From: a virus
Virus record (IMG/VR): IMGVR_UViG_3300029955_000004
Location: 61,142 to 125,141 of that record
Strand: one strand, 5' to 3'
DNA: 64,000 bases
The notes beneath the pieces are model-generated. The model searched no databases, had not been told where the DNA came from, and was given only the letters and a program-made list of their open reading frames with translations. This document shows, piece by piece, positions 44,556 to 52,622 of this stretch. Numbering within the stretch: the stretch's first letter is position 1; each line of letters starts with the position of its first letter. The translations under genes and the position numbers were made by a program.

Positions 44556-44602
44556 TATCACATGCATGAAAACATAAAAAACTACGAACGGAGAAGGAAA
44601 CT

Positions 44603-44854
44603 ATGTCTACAGACTATTACCCGAAACAACCAATACCAATAGATACTTTTGTAAAATTGGCTATAGTAAATGGAGTTAATATTAATTATTGTTTGGAATA
44701 TCAGAAAGATGAAATAACATATTTTCATGCTATAAAAACTGTTAATAATAATCCAGGACTCATTGTTGTCGAGATTGATCATAAAGCTGGTGTTATCGAA
44801 GGATTTGGCAGATATGGATGTAATCATACAGACTGGCTAGAGAAATTTCTATGA
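44603..44854 (+). CDS. Small unknown protein
   Basis: An 83-residue protein behind GGAGAAGGAAACT. Tyr/Ile-rich; the C-terminal region (IEGFGRYGCNHTDWLEKFL) is amphipathic. Function unknown. Confidence 0.6.
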   Translation: MSTDYYPKQPIPIDTFVKLAIVNGVNINYCLEYQKDEITYFHAIKTVNNNPGLIVVEIDHKAGVIEGFGRYGCNHTDWLEKFL

Positions 44855-44933
44855 AAACATTACAATATTAAATTAAATGAATTAATAGGTTAAATTCAAT
44901 TCAGTATATACAGAAAGAAAAGGAGAATACTAC

Positions 44934-45350
44934 ATGGCATATGATACAATTGATAATTTGATGCTTAATGGTACTTATGTGCTGGGAGTTTTTGGTAATA
45001 GATATGGTGGTGGTTATATTGCTGCTATGTGTTGGCATATGGATTTGTTGTTAGTAATTGAAGATGATTATACTGGCGGTGATGATCGAGGGTGTTCCGT
45101 AAGTGAATTCTTCTCTACAAATGATGTATACCCCGCAGCATGGGGAGAAACACCATCGGCGGCATTAGCGGAATTAGAAACTAAATTAAAGAATATTGTT
45201 AGTTCATCGAATTATGATTATGATAAATGGAATACATTAGTTATAGGTACAGTAACAGAATATCACAATGCTCGCCAATTGGCACAATACTTAGAATTTC
45301 CAAATACACTACAAGTAGCTATAGATGAATGGAAGAAACAATTACTGTAA
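44934..45350 (+). CDS. Unknown protein
   Basis: A 138-residue acidic protein behind AAGGAGAATACTAC. Gly/Tyr-rich N-terminal half (GNRYGGGYIAAM), helical C-terminal half. Function unknown. Followed by a nested hairpin terminator. Confidence 0.65.
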   Translation: MAYDTIDNLMLNGTYVLGVFGNRYGGGYIAAMCWHMDLLLVIEDDYTGGDDRGCSVSEFFSTNDVYPAAWGETPSAALAELETKLKNIVSSSNYDYDKWNTLVIGTVTEYHNARQLAQYLEFPNTLQVAIDEWKKQLL

Positions 45351-45396
45351 GTTATTTAAACTATATAATAAAAAATTTTAAATGGTAATAAAAAAG

Positions 45397-45449
45397 AGTT
45401 AAGTATAGTGGCAGAGAGTAATATCTCTGTACGATAGTTAACTTTTTAT
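45397..45449 (+). terminator. Nested hairpin terminator
   Basis: Outer pairing AGTTAA (45397-45402) with TTAACT (45438-45443), inner stem CAGAGA/TCTCTG (45412-45417 with 45424-45429), then TTTTTATTTT. Confidence 0.7.
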
Positions 45450-45468
45450 TTTATCAGGAGAAATTATC

Positions 45469-46302
45469 ATGCTTGAAGAAGCAACTATCCGTCAGAAAAT
45501 TGGTGAAGATATCACCAACGTTACAAATGGTAATTTCGATGGACCACTCTGGGTCTGGAGAGATAAAAACGAAACAACAGGTGTCTTGGGGTTAATCTCT
45601 AAATTGAACCACCATATTCCCGAAGGGCTTGAGTATGCATGGTTTCACAATAGTGTTGAGAGATTTATTCAGGACCTTCTCTCAGCAAGTGATTGTAGTA
45701 ATGAGTCATATGAGACGATTACCAGGTTTATCAACTCTGTTATTAAGGTCGGTACTGGTGGAGCCGAGTATACGATTTTCTACCATACCCCATTCGATCG
45801 TATAACTGGTGCAGATTCATATCGCCCAGCTATTTTTACTGTAACCCCGGGTGTTTCCAATATCATATTGCATCACAACGTTCCGACATATGACTGCCGG
45901 GCACGTGATGAATACATTAAAAATGGTTATGGAGATCGTGAGTTCTTCCGAACATATCGTCTCAGTGAGAAGCAGTTGAGTGATGGCAAATTCTGGTTTT
46001 TAAATGGAGAAGTCTTCGACTCTTCTGGAGAACCTGAGTTATTCACTCTTAAGATCGTCACGAATAATGAGGCCGATGTGACATCTGTCACGTTTCCCAT
46101 TGATGATTATGTGACTGGAGAAATGAATGACGGGCATCTCATTATAACGCTCATCAATCCCGATAGAGTCAAGAACATTGATATCAATACCGACGACTTC
46201 TCATTTGCTGAACTCGGAGATGCTATTTTCAAACGTAAACGAGAGCTTGTCATCAACACCGGATACAAATATCCTGATCAAGCGGAGGTTATAGATGTCT
46301 GA
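45469..46302 (+). CDS. Unknown protein
   Basis: A 277-residue protein behind CAGGAGAAATTATC. Mixed alpha/beta with GC-richer codons than its surroundings. No family recognised. It overlaps the following small gene by eight bases. Size and neighbourhood resemble the 253-residue gene at 48580, but I see no sequence similarity between them. Confidence 0.68.
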   Translation: MLEEATIRQKIGEDITNVTNGNFDGPLWVWRDKNETTGVLGLISKLNHHIPEGLEYAWFHNSVERFIQDLLSASDCSNESYETITRFINSVIKVGTGGAEYTIFYHTPFDRITGADSYRPAIFTVTPGVSNIILHHNVPTYDCRARDEYIKNGYGDREFFRTYRLSEKQLSDGKFWFLNGEVFDSSGEPELFTLKIVTNNEADVTSVTFPIDDYVTGEMNDGHLIITLINPDRVKNIDINTDDFSFAELGDAIFKRKRELVINTGYKYPDQAEVIDV

Positions 46303-46471
46303 GAAAAAACCGATCCGTACTACAGAAGAGCTACTCGAAGCATGGAAACATCTTCGTAATGCAACTCCGAGAGAGCTTGCGGTTGTCGATCCTTACTTTC
46401 TTCCAGAAGTAATGTATCGCCTCAAGGAGATAAATGATGAACTTACAGATCCACATCTGTGGCCAACATGA
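46295..46471 (+). CDS. Small unknown protein overlapping the previous gene
   Basis: A 58-residue protein; ATG 46295 follows GCGGAGG. The eight-base overlap with the preceding gene suggests coupled translation. Helical, acidic. Function unknown. Confidence 0.6.
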   Translation: MSEKKPIRTTEELLEAWKHLRNATPRELAVVDPYFLPEVMYRLKEINDELTDPHLWPT

Positions 46472-46477
46472 AAGATA

Positions 46478-46509
46478 CTGATGCGAGACGAGATCTCGTC
46501 TCGCATCAG
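46478..46509 (+). terminator. Perfect palindromic hairpin
   Basis: 32-base palindrome (CTGATGCGAGACGAGA and its complement), 6 bases after a stop codon; followed by TACAAAAAAA rather than T, so possibly an RNA end signal. Confidence 0.7.
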
Positions 46510-46546
46510 CTACAAAAAAACACAATACTGGGGTAGGAGCATGATC

Positions 46547-46861
46547 ATGATTTCGCCTATATATCCACTAAGTCTAGTCTCTGTTATTTTGATTTTTATT
46601 ATTGTCTATAGAATTCTAATAGAATTGAAAGCGATTAGTGCCATTAATATGGGATTTTATCAAGGATTGCCGAGCACACATTTACGCCAAGTAGAGCATG
46701 CTTGTATTGTTATCAGAACACCAATCTTTGAGAATGAACTCAAGTCCGTAGTTAGATGTATAAAGAACGATCTGTGGATACAGGCTATCTATCAAAATAA
46801 GAAATCAGATTATCCCAATATAGCAAGGTTTGCTAAATATCACAACATTGAACTAGAATAA
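46547..46861 (+). CDS. Small membrane-anchored protein
   Basis: A 104-residue protein. The open frame extends to 46481 but that part is the palindrome; GGTAGGAG at 46532-46539 fits ATG 46547. Residues ~5-25 (YPLSLVSVILIFIIVYRIL) are a membrane segment; the remainder is cytoplasmic-looking and basic. Function unknown. Confidence 0.62.
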   Translation: MISPIYPLSLVSVILIFIIVYRILIELKAISAINMGFYQGLPSTHLRQVEHACIVIRTPIFENELKSVVRCIKNDLWIQAIYQNKKSDYPNIARFAKYHNIELE

Positions 46862-46875
46862 AGGAGTTTAAGCTT

Positions 46876-47154
46876 ATGACTCTTGACGAAGAAGAACTTG
46901 AGCTAAGTAAACAGCTCGATAATATTTACATTGCTATTGTGAATGAATATCATTTAAGATCTCAGTATATAGTTAAACGATTATTTGAAATTAAGCAACA
47001 GAAGATTTTATTACAACCGCTATCTATATCGTTTGATGAAGTACAACCCTGTTATAATAAACAAGAATTTCTGGATCGGATGGCACAGCTTCCAAAATTA
47101 GATGACTCCGAGAGTCTCTCTGCTATCTTTAAAGAAGAAGGAACATCATCATGA
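46876..47154 (+). CDS. Small helical protein
   Basis: A 92-residue, Glu/Leu/Gln-rich protein with heptad-like spacing in residues ~1-50, likely a coiled coil. Starts behind AAGGAG. Its stop overlaps the next start (ATGA). Function unknown. Confidence 0.62.
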   Translation: MTLDEEELELSKQLDNIYIAIVNEYHLRSQYIVKRLFEIKQQKILLQPLSISFDEVQPCYNKQEFLDRMAQLPKLDDSESLSAIFKEEGTSS

Positions 47155-47357
47155 AACAACTCACTATCTCGACGACATTCGATGATGCACAGCATGAACT
47201 CGCACTAAAGGATGTGCTGGATAAGTCAATGCGGTGTGTAATCAATAAGCAGATGAAAGTGTTATTTGCAGACCCACATCTTGATGTTTCTGATTGCCGG
47301 TGGTTTAAAGGACCCCCCGATCTATCTGCTGACACTAAGCTTATTCAAGGTGGTTAA
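47151..47357 (+). CDS. Small unknown protein
   Basis: A 68-residue protein starting in a four-base ATGA overlap, with GAAGAAGGAAC upstream. Function unknown. The reading frame directly after (47350-47475) in another frame may be a separate gene or the original C-terminus lost by a frameshift. Confidence 0.55.
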   Translation: MKQLTISTTFDDAQHELALKDVLDKSMRCVINKQMKVLFADPHLDVSDCRWFKGPPDLSADTKLIQGG

Positions 47358-47475
47358 TATTACCAAAGACGGCATAATGTGCTATGACGGTATCCCTGAC
47401 GATAATATCCTCGTCAAATCTCGCTTGGCGGCCGATGCCGAGATCCTTAAGGATCTCTTGAAAGAAAAAACATGA
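47350..47475 (+). CDS. Possible small protein or frameshifted tail
   Basis: 41 residues from a GTG at 47350 (VVNITKDGIMCYDG...) overlapping the previous stop by eight bases. No good ribosome-binding site. The GC-rich codon use and the compact IMCYDGIPDDN motif suggest real coding, either independent or the tail of the 47151 gene after a frameshift. Confidence 0.4.
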   Translation: MVNITKDGIMCYDGIPDDNILVKSRLAADAEILKDLLKEKT

Positions 47476-47545
47476 TCAAATATATACAAGATAAGTCCAC
47501 TCTTTGAATTGTGTAATCAAACACAGTTCATTGGAGTATGACTAG

Positions 47546-47752
47546 GTGACTAAAGAACAAGAACTGAAGTTTTGGGATGCTTTGGGCGATGGCTCTGGCT
47601 GGCCTAAAATGACGGACGACCCAGAAGTCAACTTTGTGGTAGACTGGTTCGTGGCCGACAAAGACGATTGGGATTTCTCCTATACCACATGGGACGAACT
47701 CCCTGAGGAGGACAAAATCGTCTACCGTTACGAAGCAGAGCATATGAAGTAA
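47546..47752 (+). CDS. Small acidic protein
   Basis: A 68-residue, strongly acidic and Trp-rich protein (about eighteen Asp/Glu and six Trp). GTG 47546 lies nine bases after TTGGAG. Acidic DNA-mimic inhibitors have this composition, but that is only a compositional hint. GC-rich codons. Confidence 0.6.
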   Translation: MTKEQELKFWDALGDGSGWPKMTDDPEVNFVVDWFVADKDDWDFSYTTWDELPEEDKIVYRYEAEHMK

Positions 47753-47759
47753 AACTACA

Positions 47760-47798
47760 TAGAGGATGTGCCGATGCACATCCTCTATTTTTTTATTT
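47760..47798 (+). terminator. Rho-independent terminator
   Basis: 12-bp stem (47760-47771 with 47776-47787), CGAT loop, then TTTTTTTATTTG. Confidence 0.9.
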
Positions 47799-47820
47799 GT
47801 AGTCAATTATATTTCAAATA

Positions 47821-47828
47821 TATATTAT
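47821..47828 (+). promoter_or_regulatory. Early-type promoter motif TATATTAT
   Basis: 40 bases before ATG 47868. Confidence 0.7.
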
Positions 47829-47867
47829 TATTATGTAATGTTATAACAGAAGGTAAGGTGTACTAAA

Positions 47868-48425
47868 ATGTCTAACGTTGACAATGATCTTGTCGCGCCA
47901 CTCAATGCCAAATATATTGAACTTTATAAGGAGCTTGATAGCATACTTAAAGAGATCTCCGATGCTCAACTACGAATAACCAATCTCGATAGTGAGCGAT
48001 TGGAACTTGTAGAACGAATCGCACATATTCGTAATACAGCGACCATGTTTAACATAACTTTGACAGAGGTGCTGGTAGAACAGGATATCCCACCAACCGA
48101 TACGCCAATCGATATCAGTCGGTGTGAGCATGATCTCGATATTGATAAGACTGGCTTTAATTGGTATAATAAAGTAGCTAATGAGGCAGTTTATCTCAAA
48201 AATGGTACTAAACTTACGTTTCTATATAAAGCTAAATCGTATTATGCAACAATAATTGATGGTATGCCTGTGACAGATATTGGTGGAATTAAATACTCAT
48301 CTGTACCATTGTGGTACAAATCGGTAACTTCTGCTATCGGGAGTTCGATAGATAAAATATCCGTTAGACTCCCAGGCGATCCGGAATGGATATGTGCTCG
48401 ACGTCTGTTTCGACCTATATCCTAG
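47868..48425 (+). CDS. Unknown early protein
   Basis: A 185-residue protein. Residues ~8-60 are a likely coiled coil (Leu/Glu/Ile heptads), followed by a globular half with DISRCEHDLDIDKTGF and a beta-rich end. Function unknown. Single-gene module between early promoter and terminator. Confidence 0.68.
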   Translation: MSNVDNDLVAPLNAKYIELYKELDSILKEISDAQLRITNLDSERLELVERIAHIRNTATMFNITLTEVLVEQDIPPTDTPIDISRCEHDLDIDKTGFNWYNKVANEAVYLKNGTKLTFLYKAKSYYATIIDGMPVTDIGGIKYSSVPLWYKSVTSAIGSSIDKISVRLPGDPEWICARRLFRPIS

Positions 48426-48440
48426 AAAGGTTAATGCCAG

Positions 48441-48478
48441 TGGAGTAGTCTATATAGACTACTCCATTATTTTTTATT
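48441..48478 (+). terminator. Rho-independent terminator
   Basis: 26-base palindrome (TGGAGTAGTCTAT and its complement), followed by TTATTTTTTATTTG. Confidence 0.88.
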
Positions 48479-48501
48479 TGTGATTAAGCATATTTCAGAT
48501 A

Positions 48502-48509
48502 TATATTAC
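48502..48509 (+). promoter_or_regulatory. Early-type promoter motif TATATTAC with extended block
   Basis: 71 bases before ATG 48580. The following ~30 bases copy the block found after the promoter at 2517. Confidence 0.78.
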
Positions 48510-48579
48510 TTAAGTGAAACAAGTTTACTTCTTAAGTGAACTTTACTGGAATTACAACATACATCCTTGGAGTAACATC

Positions 48580-49341
48580 ATGGAAACAGATACAAATACC
48601 ACCATTTACACGACTATTATTTCTGGGGGTATCACTCCGTTGGTTAATTGGCCGATTTCTGGATTCGATAATGCTCGACGTATCAATTTCGATCACGATC
48701 GTTATGAATTCGAAGTAGTGACAACCAATCCGAAAGATAAAGATCGGCGTATTTTTAAACCATCTGGTATAGATTGGGAATTCGCTGAAGAATACGTTGG
48801 TAAAATCGATGAATCTCCGCATGATACGTATGTGTCATTGTGGATGAGGCCCCGCCGTGAACTGAAAGACCTTAAGTTCGATAATGATTATCGTCACTAT
48901 ATCTACCACCACGGAGTGGAGAATGTGCGATTTATCATTCCAGTTAAGCGACTTCAACAGATTCTGATGATCGCATTTACGACAAGCGATCAGCCTGAGA
49001 CTGCTGCGGTTTGCAAAATCGTTGAGGGTTTCAATCGGACTGTTCTCGACAACTACAAGTATCAACTTCAGCCCATTGCACATGAGAATGCATCAGAAAC
49101 GTTCTATGTTAGCGATCTTGTATCGCTGATGCGGGAACTTCCTGATCAGTTCATGATGGTCGACCATTTCAAGGCTGGCGATAAGGTCGTGATTTCTGAA
49201 ACCAGACACGCCGTTCATGAAGTATTCAAGGTCGTTGATATCACGGATCTTACTGGGCGTAAGCACCATCAGGATGTATTTTTGAAAGAGATCCCTGATT
49301 GTGTGTTTTCTGGCGATAGTCTGATAAGAGCTTATAAATAA
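48580..49341 (+). CDS. Unknown early protein
   Basis: A 253-residue protein; ATG 48580 follows CTTGGAG. GC-enriched codons. Residues ~205-235 (DHFKAGDKVVISETRHAVHEVFKV) look like a small beta barrel. No family recognised. Confidence 0.7.
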   Translation: METDTNTTIYTTIISGGITPLVNWPISGFDNARRINFDHDRYEFEVVTTNPKDKDRRIFKPSGIDWEFAEEYVGKIDESPHDTYVSLWMRPRRELKDLKFDNDYRHYIYHHGVENVRFIIPVKRLQQILMIAFTTSDQPETAAVCKIVEGFNRTVLDNYKYQLQPIAHENASETFYVSDLVSLMRELPDQFMMVDHFKAGDKVVISETRHAVHEVFKVVDITDLTGRKHHQDVFLKEIPDCVFSGDSLIRAYK

Positions 49342-49350
49342 TGAGATCTG

Positions 49351-49380
49351 GGAGGGTGTAATTACACCCTCCAATTTTTC
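49351..49380 (+). terminator. Rho-independent terminator
   Basis: 22-base palindrome (GGAGGGTGTAA and its complement), followed by AATTTTTC. Confidence 0.85.
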
Positions 49381-49425
49381 AATAAAACAGAATATACGAT
49401 CATATCAAACATCCTGGAGGTAATC

Positions 49426-50094
49426 ATGTTTACACAATCTGACTTCAAGCACTGGTTTCCTATCGAACAGACCCGTCATTACATCGCCGACATTATTCCC
49501 GATGGGGCGAAGGTTTTGGAAATTGGCGCCTGCCATATTCCATTTCCGAAAGCTACGACATATGTCGATTATGTCTATGATCCCAAGATCGACAATGTCG
49601 TTTGTGATGTTACCAAAGAACGACTTCCTTTTGAAGACAAGTCATTCGACTTCGTCTATTGTCGGCACGTCATTGAAGACCTGTGGAATCCCTTCCTGGT
49701 TCTCAGTGAAATGCAGCGGGTGGCCAAAGCCGGTTACATTGAAACCCCATCTATCGCACAAGAACTTGCTCGGGGTGTCGGCGCCGGCTCATTTAACTTC
49801 CGAGGCCATTGTCATCACCATTGGTTCGTTTATAACGACAGTGGTGTGCTGAAGTTTATCAGCAAGCTTCCTTGGATCGAACACGTCGAGTTCGACGAAG
49901 AACAAATCGAACATATGCTTAAGACATACCCCATATACTGGAATACATACTTTCAGTGGACGGACAAGTTTGACTTTGAGCATGTCCAGGGTCAATATCC
50001 GATGTTGCAGAATGACATCATTTCTGGCTTACATGTCGGATACCAGAATGCAAATGCTTTTACAGAGACAATCATCGATCACTATAAAGAATAA
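49426..50094 (+). CDS. Class I SAM-dependent methyltransferase-like protein
   Basis: A 222-residue protein behind CTGGAGGTAATC. Motif I VLEIGA at residues 30-35, the acidic CDVTKERLPF around 63-72 and DKSFDFVYCRHVIEDLWNP around 75-93 (motif IV region), then MQRVAKAGYIETPS; these fit the Methyltransf_11-type SAM-binding fold. The C-terminal half is His/Tyr-rich and lacks a target-recognition motif I know, so the substrate (small molecule, protein or glycan) is open. GC-richer than neighbours. The adjacent accessory genes give no clue. Confidence 0.78.
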   Translation: MFTQSDFKHWFPIEQTRHYIADIIPDGAKVLEIGACHIPFPKATTYVDYVYDPKIDNVVCDVTKERLPFEDKSFDFVYCRHVIEDLWNPFLVLSEMQRVAKAGYIETPSIAQELARGVGAGSFNFRGHCHHHWFVYNDSGVLKFISKLPWIEHVEFDEEQIEHMLKTYPIYWNTYFQWTDKFDFEHVQGQYPMLQNDIISGLHVGYQNANAFTETIIDHYKE

Positions 50095-50161
50095 TAAAAA
50101 TATGTGATTGATAAAGAATACGTTATATTGTTGAAACTATTTGATCTCTTACTATAGATCA

Positions 50162-50188
50162 CTGGAGTGAGTTTTGTATTCACTCCAG
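50162..50188 (+). terminator. Hairpin
   Basis: 9-bp perfect stem CTGGAGTGA/TCACTCCAG, nine-base loop; no T-run follows. Confidence 0.55.
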
Positions 50189-50210
50189 AATTATGTAGTA
50201 ACTGAAAACT

Positions 50211-50336
50211 ATGGGAAGAATCCTCAATAACCGTGAAGCACTCGGTTATATCTACAACAAGGAATCTGGAGAGTTTTACTCCCTAGATGACAAAGCTACA
50301 GTCAATGAACTCTATGACACCTATAATTGGTGTTAA
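50211..50336 (+). CDS. Possible 41-residue protein
   Basis: An open frame with balanced codons and a protein-like sequence (ALGYIYNKESGEFYSLDDK). It lacks a clear ribosome-binding site, so expression is uncertain. Confidence 0.4.
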   Translation: MGRILNNREALGYIYNKESGEFYSLDDKATVNELYDTYNWC

Positions 50337-50355
50337 ATGAACTTAGGAGATCGAG

Positions 50356-51261
50356 ATGTCACTAGATAGAAAAATTACCCGCAATGCTGATGGTTCTGTT
50401 TCATCTCTGAGTGATAAATTGGACGAGGCTATCGATTATGGTCTCAGTCGGCTCATGGATGTCACGTATCATAATGCATATAGTGATAGTGGGGAGCTAT
50501 TATCATTAAAGTCGTTCGGTGCAATATGGCCGCTTGGGTGGATTCCAAATGATCTTGCTGATGATATCCTGATATTTGGTCCTGACAGCGAACAGATGAA
50601 TCCGAGTGTACTCTGGCCGATAGATATATCATTGGCTATTCCACAAGACGATGGTACTATCCAACTGATGCATGTACAAACTATATCCCCAAGAGAACTG
50701 CGGGGAAAGGTTTCTAATTTTGCACAGCACATCGTAAAGGTCTCCACTGCATTCATCCTGAGGAATGGGACTTATACTACAGAAGTTAACTACTTTGGTT
50801 ATCTCAATAAGAAATGGAGTGCGCTTAAACCAATAATACGCATGGTTACATACAATCAGAATGGAGGTCTCACAGCTGGTAAGAACTATGCTAATTTTAA
50901 TATCAATGTAAATGTGACGATGGCTATGTCTGTTGCATTAACTAGGCGGTATATGTGGGAAGTTACCTTTCAAATAAAAGATAGCCCAACTCTCTTATTT
51001 CTAACAAACCCATCAGGTATTAGAGAACTCTTTCAGAATCGTGATGTTCCTGTTGGAGAAAATAGAAAAAAGGCTCTTCGTAACTGGGTTCGTGCACATA
51101 CACGAGAACTAAAGAATTCTCAGAACGAAGAAGATATCGTCTTCGTACGTCGACATTTCAGAGGTAAAACATCTTTTGATTGGCAGGGGTACTCCTGCAC
51201 TATAACACCTAGTGAATATGATCTTGAAAAGTACTTCTCTAGTAAAGAAACTAAACAATAG
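50356..51261 (+). CDS. Conserved-looking phage protein of unknown function
   Basis: A 301-residue protein behind TTAGGAGATCGAG. The C-terminal ~80 residues (KKALRNWVRAHTRELKNS, VRRHFRGKTSFDWQGYSCTITPSEYDLE) resemble a C-terminal segment I associate with uncharacterised phage proteins (LRHWVREHWR...HLRG...F.W.G). Function unknown; no catalytic motif seen. Confidence 0.7.
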   Translation: MSLDRKITRNADGSVSSLSDKLDEAIDYGLSRLMDVTYHNAYSDSGELLSLKSFGAIWPLGWIPNDLADDILIFGPDSEQMNPSVLWPIDISLAIPQDDGTIQLMHVQTISPRELRGKVSNFAQHIVKVSTAFILRNGTYTTEVNYFGYLNKKWSALKPIIRMVTYNQNGGLTAGKNYANFNINVNVTMAMSVALTRRYMWEVTFQIKDSPTLLFLTNPSGIRELFQNRDVPVGENRKKALRNWVRAHTRELKNSQNEEDIVFVRRHFRGKTSFDWQGYSCTITPSEYDLEKYFSSKETKQ

Positions 51262-51275
51262 TCATAAACTATGTG

Positions 51276-51307
51276 CAAGGAGATGTGGTATATACCACAT
51301 CTCCTTG
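51276..51307 (+). terminator. Perfect palindromic hairpin
   Basis: 32-base palindrome (CAAGGAGATGTGGTAT and its complement), followed further on by TTATTATTTTTTT. Confidence 0.85.
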
Positions 51308-51342
51308 GATCGCTTATTATTTTTTTAACAATATCTTACGCA

Positions 51343-51350
51343 TATATTAT
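51343..51350 (+). promoter_or_regulatory. Early-type promoter motif TATATTAT
   Basis: 48 bases before ATG 51398. Confidence 0.68.
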
Positions 51351-51397
51351 TTGTATGTAGTTCAATGTCATAACTATAACTTAAAAGGATATGGGTC

Positions 51398-51748
51398 ATG
51401 CTAGAAGTATCTCAGAGAAAAGTAACCGATACCATATCGGTATTGATCAATCTTCCCAATGACGATTCACCAAAACATAATTTTATTTTAGATATTTTCT
51501 TTGAACCGTATTTAAAAGATATAGGTCCACATCGATATATTGTATTATCACAACACAATGATAATATTCGCGTACAATTAAACATGGTTAATACAATTTC
51601 AATAGATAGTAATAGTGTTTTTCTTATATATGAATTCTACAAGTATTATGTAAGAATAACTAATCATTCCGATAATAATGATATTAAACTTATACACGAT
51701 AAGTTACTTAATTTATGGATAGGTGGACATATGGTATCGTTAAAATAG
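51398..51748 (+). CDS. Unknown early protein
   Basis: A 116-residue beta-rich protein; ATG 51398 follows AAAAGGATATGGGTC (an upstream ATG at 51391 is out of frame). Single-gene module. Function unknown. Confidence 0.65.
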   Translation: MLEVSQRKVTDTISVLINLPNDDSPKHNFILDIFFEPYLKDIGPHRYIVLSQHNDNIRVQLNMVNTISIDSNSVFLIYEFYKYYVRITNHSDNNDIKLIHDKLLNLWIGGHMVSLK

Positions 51749-51814
51749 TAGTGATCAAATTATATATTTATTAAATGTATGTTTAGATATGAAATATCCA
51801 GAATGACAAAACAC

Positions 51815-51846
51815 GATAGTAGATGAGAGTACTCTCATCTACTATC
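51815..51846 (+). terminator. Perfect palindromic hairpin
   Basis: 32-base palindrome (GATAGTAGATGAGAGT and its complement), followed by AGTATTTTATTT. Confidence 0.82.
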
Positions 51847-51890
51847 AGTATTTTATTTAAAAATAAACGATAATGAAATTTATTCAAATA

Positions 51891-51898
51891 TATATTAT
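51891..51898 (+). promoter_or_regulatory. Early-type promoter motif TATATTAT
   Basis: 38 bases before ATG 51936. Confidence 0.7.
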
Positions 51899-51935
51899 TT
51901 ATTTGACATATCTAGCATAAAAAAAGGACATCGCT

Positions 51936-52505
51936 ATGCTTGACTACACACCAGACAAAGTCATATTTCGTCATTATGACACTATTGATCATGACGTATA
52001 TGATCGGAAGTTCATAACTGGGACTATCCATAATGGTTCCAAAGCAAACCTCAAACGTTGGGCAATGCTCAATGGTTTGTTGAACATCATGGAAGATGAA
52101 GACGGACTTCAGGGAGGGAGGTCTCTCCACGTATCATATGGATCGACAAAGCCGGGATGTAACAAACGCATTGCACAAATGCAATATCATCCATGGCTCA
52201 TTGTCCCTCCAGAAGAATTAAGTGTGTTCATTATGCCAGTCAGAGGAAATCTATTCCGACACAGAGTAGGATTTATCATAGATTCTGAGTGGCTGAAGAA
52301 TCGCATCCGCTCAATCAAGAAGTCTTATGGTCTTCTCGATGAGAATATATACAATCCTCACATCACTGTGAGCGTTGGTACGAAAATACCGGCCAAGTTG
52401 TCGAAGCCAAACTTCGCCATCGTGATTATTGGTGAACAAACGTTGCCATATGTAACCAAACACGTACAAGAAGAAATATCGAATAGAACATCGGCATATG
52501 CATAA
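51936..52505 (+). CDS. 2H phosphoesterase-like early protein
   Basis: A 189-residue protein behind AAAAAGGACATCGCT. It has two His-x-Ser/Thr motifs 77 residues apart: LHVSYG (His65, Ser67) and NPHITVSVG (His142, Thr144), each followed by a hydrophobic stretch. This is the signature of the 2H phosphoesterase superfamily (LigT, cyclic phosphodiesterases), which cleave 2',3'-cyclic or cyclic-oligonucleotide phosphodiesters. Phage members include Acb1 (T4 57B), which destroys CBASS signal nucleotides. Whether this one does so is inference from fold, early promoter and single-gene context. Confidence 0.6.
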   Translation: MLDYTPDKVIFRHYDTIDHDVYDRKFITGTIHNGSKANLKRWAMLNGLLNIMEDEDGLQGGRSLHVSYGSTKPGCNKRIAQMQYHPWLIVPPEELSVFIMPVRGNLFRHRVGFIIDSEWLKNRIRSIKKSYGLLDENIYNPHITVSVGTKIPAKLSKPNFAIVIIGEQTLPYVTKHVQEEISNRTSAYA

Positions 52506-52512
52506 TAAAAGA

Positions 52513-52552
52513 AGTCTGGTGGACAAATGTCCACCAGACTCTTTATTTTTTT
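52513..52552 (+). terminator. Rho-independent terminator
   Basis: 13-bp stem (52513-52525 with 52528-52540), loop AA, then CTTTATTTTTTTC. Confidence 0.88.
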
Positions 52553-52569
52553 CATAAAGTTATAAAATA

Positions 52570-52577
52570 TATATTAC
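52570..52577 (+). promoter_or_regulatory. Early-type promoter motif TATATTAC
   Basis: 46 bases before ATG 52623. Confidence 0.75.
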
Positions 52578-52622
52578 TAATAAGGAATAGAATATAGATA
52601 GATAAATAAATAGGAGTATCGC

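Noticed and set aside
46481-46546. Upstream extension of the small membrane protein gene to ATG 46481
   Set aside because: These bases are the perfect palindrome and its tail; a proper ribosome-binding site precedes ATG 46547.
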